Source of the DNA: CAZVWV01 sp964631745
Lineage (GTDB): Bacteria > Bdellovibrionota_C > UBA2361 > JBGSMV01
DNA length: 17,981 nucleotides
Direction of reading: 5' to 3'
Assembly: GCA_964631745.1 (NCBI GenBank)
Contig: CAZVWV010000079.1
Span: 1 to 17,981, forward strand
The notes below the pieces were generated by a model. The model had not been told where the DNA came from, did no database searches, and worked only from the letters and a program-made list of their open reading frames with translations. The translations under genes and the position numbers were made by a program. Positions within the stretch are counted from its first letter, which is position 1. Each line of letters begins with the position of its first letter. Below are positions 14,317 through 17,981 of this stretch, one piece after another.

Positions 14317-15837
14317 CTACCTAGCCATAAGGAAGCGCACCAGCGTGCGCACGCCAAACCCCACACCGCCCTTCTTGACAAAACCTTTATTCCCATCGGA
14401 AAAAGCTGGGCCGGCGATGTCTAAGTGGGCCCATTTGTCGGTTTTGACGAATTCCTTGAGGAACAGAGCGGCGGTGATGGCTCCTCCATACGACCCGCCC
14501 GTGTTTTTGATGTCGGCTACACTGCTCTTAATTAGCTCCTTATATTCGGGAGCCAGCGGCAGGCGCCAAAAGCGCTCACCACAAAGCGAACCAGCCTCGA
14601 TCAATTTATCAACAAGCTTCTGATCATCGGAGAAAAGACCGGCATAGTCATTACCAAGCGCTACCATGCACGCGCCCGTAAGCGTGGCCAGATCGATAAT
14701 AGTGTCGCACTTCTCTTTTTCAGCTAAGGCCAGGGCATCGGCAAGAATCAAGCGCCCTTCTGCGTCGGTGTTTAGAATTTCCACGGTTTTGCCCTGCATT
14801 GTGCGCACGACATCGCCCGGGCGAGCGGCTCGACCGTTTATCATGTTTTCACAGGTAGGGATGTAACCGCGCACCTCGTAACGCGGCTTAAGCGCCGCAA
14901 TAGCTTGCATGGTGGCGATGACGGCGGCAGCCCCAGCCATATCGCACTTCATGGTTTCCATGCCACCAGCGGTTTTAATAGAGAGTCCGCCTGAGTCAAA
15001 GGTGATGCCCTTACCAACTAAGCTCACGACTCTGCCGGATCTTCCGCTTGGTTTATAAGTAAGCCGAATAAGATAGGGGGGCTCCGAACTACCTTTGGCA
15101 ACCGCCAACAAGGTATTGGCCCCCATACTCTTTAGCTGTTTCTCGTCAAATACTTTTATGGCGAGCTTGGACTTCTTAGCAACTTCTTGAGCCTTCTTTA
15201 CTAAGTACCCAGGGGTGCAATCCACCGGAGGCATATTTACCAAGTCACGAGCCAAAATAGTGGCTTCGCAAACTAGGCGAGTGTCCGCCAGAACCTTCTC
15301 TGAGATCTTCCGCGAGGATACAAATATCATCTCCTCTGGGCCTTTGTAAGGTTTCTCCTTCTCCTCTTTTTTGGACTTGTAACGGTCGAAATCGTATGCG
15401 CTTAACAAAAAGCCCTCAAAAAACGCACGCAGAAAGTTTTCGTCGCTAAGCCCCAGATCTTCGGCTGCGATCTGCACACTTTTAATCTTTAACGAGTCAC
15501 AGGTCTGTTGCAGAGTCGTGCCGAGTTTTCTGTAACGAGAGAAAGTTTCGTAACTATTGGGTGTCTCCTTAGTAGTTATTCCGTGCAGCAGCACGGCACG
15601 CAACCCAGGCCTCGCGGCAGAATGCAGTAACAGATTCTCACCAATCTTGCCTTCGAATTTTCTATATTTAACTTCCTTAGCGAGCTGCCCATGGCTCTGA
15701 GTATCAAGGGACTTTAACACGCCTGTCTTGCCGCGTTTAGCTCCTCCCAAACTGTCGAGCTCCTTTTTTGAAGCCGCTAGAACGAGTAGCTCCGCGAGCG
15801 TGCCAGATTCCTCTTTTCGAACGTTCCTGATCTTCAT
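14317..15837 (-). CDS. pepA: Leucyl aminopeptidase (M17 family)
   Basis: A 506-residue cytosolic di-metal aminopeptidase that removes N-terminal residues during peptide turnover. The N-terminal ~170 residues form the variable Macro-like domain. The catalytic domain has 'LVGKGITFDSGGLSIK' (about 276-291), 'METMKCDMAGAAAVIA', and the family signature 'NTDAEGRL' near residue 355, supplying the Lys, Asp and Glu metal ligands and the Arg. Length is typical. The start at 15837 has GGAAAG about four bases upstream. In E. coli PepA also binds DNA in cer recombination and carAB control, but nothing here shows that role. It is transcribed towards gyrA and divergent from the signalling gene at 16014. 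Confidence 0.95.
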   Translation of the reverse strand: MKIRNVRKEESGTLAELLVLAASKKELDSLGGAKRGKTGVLKSLDTQSHGQLAKEVKYRKFEGKIGENLLLHSAARPGLRAVLLHGITTKETPNSYETFSRYRKLGTTLQQTCDSLKIKSVQIAAEDLGLSDENFLRAFFEGFLLSAYDFDRYKSKKEEKEKPYKGPEEMIFVSSRKISEKVLADTRLVCEATILARDLVNMPPVDCTPGYLVKKAQEVAKKSKLAIKVFDEKQLKSMGANTLLAVAKGSSEPPYLIRLTYKPSGRSGRVVSLVGKGITFDSGGLSIKTAGGMETMKCDMAGAAAVIATMQAIAALKPRYEVRGYIPTCENMINGRAARPGDVVRTMQGKTVEILNTDAEGRLILADALALAEKEKCDTIIDLATLTGACMVALGNDYAGLFSDDQKLVDKLIEAGSLCGERFWRLPLAPEYKELIKSSVADIKNTGGSYGGAITAALFLKEFVKTDKWAHLDIAGPAFSDGNKGFVKKGGVGFGVRTLVRFLMAR

Positions 15838-16013
15838 ATCTTTCCGAAATCTCTAATTGTTCATTGATGTCTTACGAAAATATCTTAGGGTACTTTATGG
15901 GAAATACACACAGCCCTGCAAGATATCTTTGCTAACGGCTCACATTCAAGCCCCGATTTCGAGCTAATCTATTTAGAGAGTTCACTAAAACGCCGAATTT
16001 ACACCCAAACTAG
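15838..16013. promoter_or_regulatory. Divergent promoter region (pepA / signalling gene)
   Basis: A 176-base AT-richer gap between divergent genes must hold both promoters. I find no convincing -35/-10 pair on either strand. The plus-strand gene has no Shine-Dalgarno near its ATG. Confidence 0.4.
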
Positions 16014-17480
16014 ATGGAATCCAGAGCGCACGATCTCATATTAATTAACGGGCATGACATTCTGCCAAAGCAGATGCGGGAATTCCTGCATGCCAAAGGA
16101 TTTGCTTCCACCCTGCTGACTGAGATTGAACAGATCTATGACGCCTCCAAACAACTCCGCGACCCTATTATCATCATCGGTGCCGGGCACAACGCATTTT
16201 CTATTCAGAAACTTGTGGGGGAGTTTAAGTCCTTAAAGGCCATGACTGTCATCAAGGAGATTCCCGTTATACTGATCGGCGCAGGAGTCACTCGAATTGA
16301 GCCCCTGCTTAGCGATCTTTTCGATCTTAGCGCCACAATCGAATTTCCTTGCACAAACGCAGCCATCTTGGAACAGCTTGAGTATATCGCCAGTATCTAT
16401 CGGACCAAGGCGCCACAGTTTGAAATTTCTTCGCAGAACCAATCTGTGGCGCCGGTTAGTTTGAATAGCTCAATCTTTAGCGTTCCAAACTTGGAGTCCG
16501 ACCTTAGTCAAGCACAGGTTGTGCCGCAGCTTTTCTTCGATGAGATCTCGGGCGCTCTGGGCGAGCTCACCCTTAATGGCGAACAATACTGCCTCGGTAA
16601 GGTCAATGACGAATATTTGAAATCGCTTGGATATTTCAACCTCGACCAAAAGACGCTATCCATCGTGGAGGCCCTAATGAAAGGATGCGATCGCTGGTCG
16701 CGACTCCATCTTTGCAGAGTCGCCTTTATTACGGGGCAGATTTCGCAATATATCAAATTTAACGGCGATGCGGACCGGTACTGCATAAGCGCCTCGCTGC
16801 TTTACCCTCTCGCCTTTGCGCAGCAAAACCCGACTCTATTACGCTTAGACTACATGCACCCGGGTCGACGTGAAGAACGCCAAAGGATCTCTCAACATAT
16901 TAGTGCCGGTGCCAAACTGGTAGGCAAATTTTTGGGGTCCGAGGATATCGAGCAGATATTAGAAAATCTCTCGTCTCTCTTAAGTGAGAAAGAGCGCGCC
17001 CGAAGTGACGATCTATCCTTAGTGGCCGAGATGATTCTAGTAGCAGACCTAGTAGACAGAGTCTGCTTCAGAAGCGGGGCTTGGGATCCGCGCGCCGCTC
17101 AGACGCTCCTACATCGCATCAAGAAGGGCTACTTCTTCCGCGTGCATCAACAGATCTTACTTTGCGTAATTAAGTTTCTAACCGAAGCGGTTCTGGCCCG
17201 AAGCTGGAAGTTCCTGCTCCCCAAAGCGGTCCGTCAAAATATGGCCCTGGTCGAGCAAGCTCGGCGCCACAAAGAGATGCTGCCAGAGAAATCTGATGTG
17301 AAAGTAGCGCTCTCCTCTTTACGGCCCGGCATGCGACTCTCCCAGCCGGTGCTGGCTTTCGATGGCAGGATGATCTTGGATAGCGATCTTAAACTCGACT
17401 CCGATCTGATTTGGCGACTTTGGGAGCTGGCAGCTAAACGTCCGCTAAACTCACCGGTAATTGTGGGGCGCCCGGGCTGA
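16014..17480 (+). CDS. Signalling protein with pseudo-receiver and degenerate HD-GYP domain
   Basis: A 488-residue soluble protein. Residues 1-125 look like a receiver-type alpha/beta domain ('HDLILINGHDIL', 'DPIIIIGAGHN', 'IPVILIGAG') but lack the aspartate pair and phosphoacceptor of true receivers. After a linker, residues about 205-410 follow the layout of an HD-GYP/HD domain: 'LHLCRVAFITGQISQYI', then 'SASLLYPLAFAQ' where active enzymes have an HD motif (LLHDIGK), then 'RISQHISAGAKL' and 'MILVADLVDRVCF'. Most metal-binding residues are replaced, so it is probably not a phosphodiesterase. Residues about 428-480 ('LSSLRPGMRLSQPVLAFDG') match the small domain that accompanies HD-GYP regulators. 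It likely binds a nucleotide or a partner protein. The start lacks a ribosome site. Confidence 0.7.
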   Translation: MESRAHDLILINGHDILPKQMREFLHAKGFASTLLTEIEQIYDASKQLRDPIIIIGAGHNAFSIQKLVGEFKSLKAMTVIKEIPVILIGAGVTRIEPLLSDLFDLSATIEFPCTNAAILEQLEYIASIYRTKAPQFEISSQNQSVAPVSLNSSIFSVPNLESDLSQAQVVPQLFFDEISGALGELTLNGEQYCLGKVNDEYLKSLGYFNLDQKTLSIVEALMKGCDRWSRLHLCRVAFITGQISQYIKFNGDADRYCISASLLYPLAFAQQNPTLLRLDYMHPGRREERQRISQHISAGAKLVGKFLGSEDIEQILENLSSLLSEKERARSDDLSLVAEMILVADLVDRVCFRSGAWDPRAAQTLLHRIKKGYFFRVHQQILLCVIKFLTEAVLARSWKFLLPKAVRQNMALVEQARRHKEMLPEKSDVKVALSSLRPGMRLSQPVLAFDGRMILDSDLKLDSDLIWRLWELAAKRPLNSPVIVGRPG

Positions 17481-17487
17481 TTGGTAG

Positions 17488-17793
17488 GCGCTTGGCAGGT
17501 CCGCCATTGCTAGGTTAGTGCGAGGGAAACTTCTCCTCCAAAACGAAGCTCAACAAAGCATAGCTATGCTTTCGCAACTTAGCCTCGGATGGAACGAAAT
17601 TGAACCCTCAGATCTTCTCAGATCTCACGCCAATAGATTTATTAACGTGCACGACCTGCGGGCGGGCGATGCGCTGCAGCTTGCAGCAGCGTTTATCGCG
17701 TCCGAGAGCCAGCCGTCGCAACTAGAGCTAGTTTGTTTCGACCAGAGAATAATTGGGGCTGCAACCCTGGAAGGGTTCCTGGTGATTAATTAG
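17488..17793 (+). pseudogene. N-terminally truncated PIN-domain (VapC-like) fragment
   Basis: The frame encodes only the C-terminal ~two-thirds of a VapC-type PIN domain. 'SAIARLVRGKLLLQNEAQQ' matches the second helix region, 'HDLRAGDALQLAAAF' the third acidic site (Asp), and 'LELVCFDQRIIGAATLEGF' the fourth (Asp). The first strand with the leading Asp and the following Glu are missing. The frame is closed by a TAG at 17485, and only a GTG at 17518 without a clear ribosome site could start it. With two of four metal ligands gone it cannot be an active nuclease. No antitoxin gene precedes it; the HD-GYP-like gene ends seven bases upstream. A short repeat fragment follows. Confidence 0.65.
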
Positions 17794-17833
17794 GGCGAGT
17801 TTCATAGCTCCAACGGCCGGGGCATAGCACTAA

Positions 17834-17859
17834 ATATTATAGAGCGCCGACGAGTCGTC
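17834..17859. repeat. Inverted fragment of the left-end structured repeat
   Basis: Twenty bases here match the complement of the right end of repeat copy 1 at 19 of 20 positions, and the GCCGACGA / TCGTC hairpin core is continued. It is in opposite orientation to the two copies near 1111-1486. Beyond 17859 similarity fades, with only short matching words (TGCCAC, then TTAG and CCGAC) up to about 17881, as if internally deleted. Confidence 0.6.
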
Positions 17860-17895
17860 CAATGCCACTTAGCCAACCGACTTAAGTATCCGATT

Positions 17896-17981
17896 TTAAC
17901 CTCGATTTTTCGAAGCCTTCTCGAATTTGCGCGGTAGCAAGATGGTGAGAAAGGCTTGCTCCACTGCGAAGAAAATGGGAA
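17896..17981 (-). CDS. Possible 3' end of a minus-strand gene (partial)
   Basis: One minus-strand frame runs from the window edge for 27 codons to a TAA at 17896-17898. It encodes a hydrophobic stretch 'FFAVEQAFLTILL' followed by a basic tail 'PRKFEKASKNRG'. That pattern is common at the end of membrane proteins, but so short a piece is not decisive, and another minus-strand frame is also open here. I cannot name a family. Confidence 0.25.
   Translation of the reverse strand, partial: PIFFAVEQAFLTILLPRKFEKASKNRG

Overview
This looks like a stretch of chromosome from a Gram-negative, aerobically respiring bacterium of moderate GC content. The evidence is a signal-peptide-bearing periplasmic binding protein, a cytochrome c maturation factor (CcmH-like), and two cytochrome oxidase assembly factors (Sco1/SenC and CtaB). 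The mix of housekeeping genes, a TrmB-type regulator, toxin-antitoxin pieces and many decayed fragments would suit an uncultured deltaproteobacterium-like lineage. The sequence alone does not fix the phylum.

Layout, left to right. (1) 1-1503: a TrmB-family regulator, then an open frame resembling the C-terminal end of a fibronectin-III domain, probably a remnant. Two ~134 bp copies of a structured repeat follow. (2) 1504-5238: on the minus strand, a WCGDC thioredoxin-like protein followed by a GT39/PMT-type membrane glycosyltransferase. Divergent from them is an orphan Peripla_BP_6 (LivK-type) binding protein. (3) 5276-7100: an accessory island with a complete VapBC module whose vapB promoter/operator is readable, an orphan ParD-like antitoxin, one unrecognised small gene, and a ~195 bp MITE-like element with terminal inverted repeats.

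(4) 7199-9765: pyrE overlapping a ccmH-like gene, convergent with a ctaB-sco1 pair. A perfect hairpin joins the two convergent stop codons. (5) 9766-10171: a 406 bp gap with no intact gene and a possible fossil of a membrane antiporter. (6) 10172-15837: a small membrane-anchored protein with an L7/L12 C-terminal-like segment, then minus-strand gpsA, gyrA and pepA. gyrA and gpsA are separated by a second copy of an ACGGAG-type inverted repeat. (7) 15838-17981: a multidomain signalling protein with a pseudo-receiver and a degenerate HD-GYP domain, a VapC-like PIN domain that has lost its N-terminal half, an inverted fragment of the left-end repeat, and perhaps the tail of a minus-strand gene leaving the window.

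The housekeeping genes cover pyrimidine and phospholipid synthesis, DNA topology, peptide turnover, haem O synthesis and copper delivery to oxidase. They do not form one pathway. The most unusual material is the structured repeat family, the MITE-like element, the catalytically dead HD-GYP protein and the membrane L12-like protein. I see no CRISPR array, rRNA, tRNA, prophage or transposase gene.
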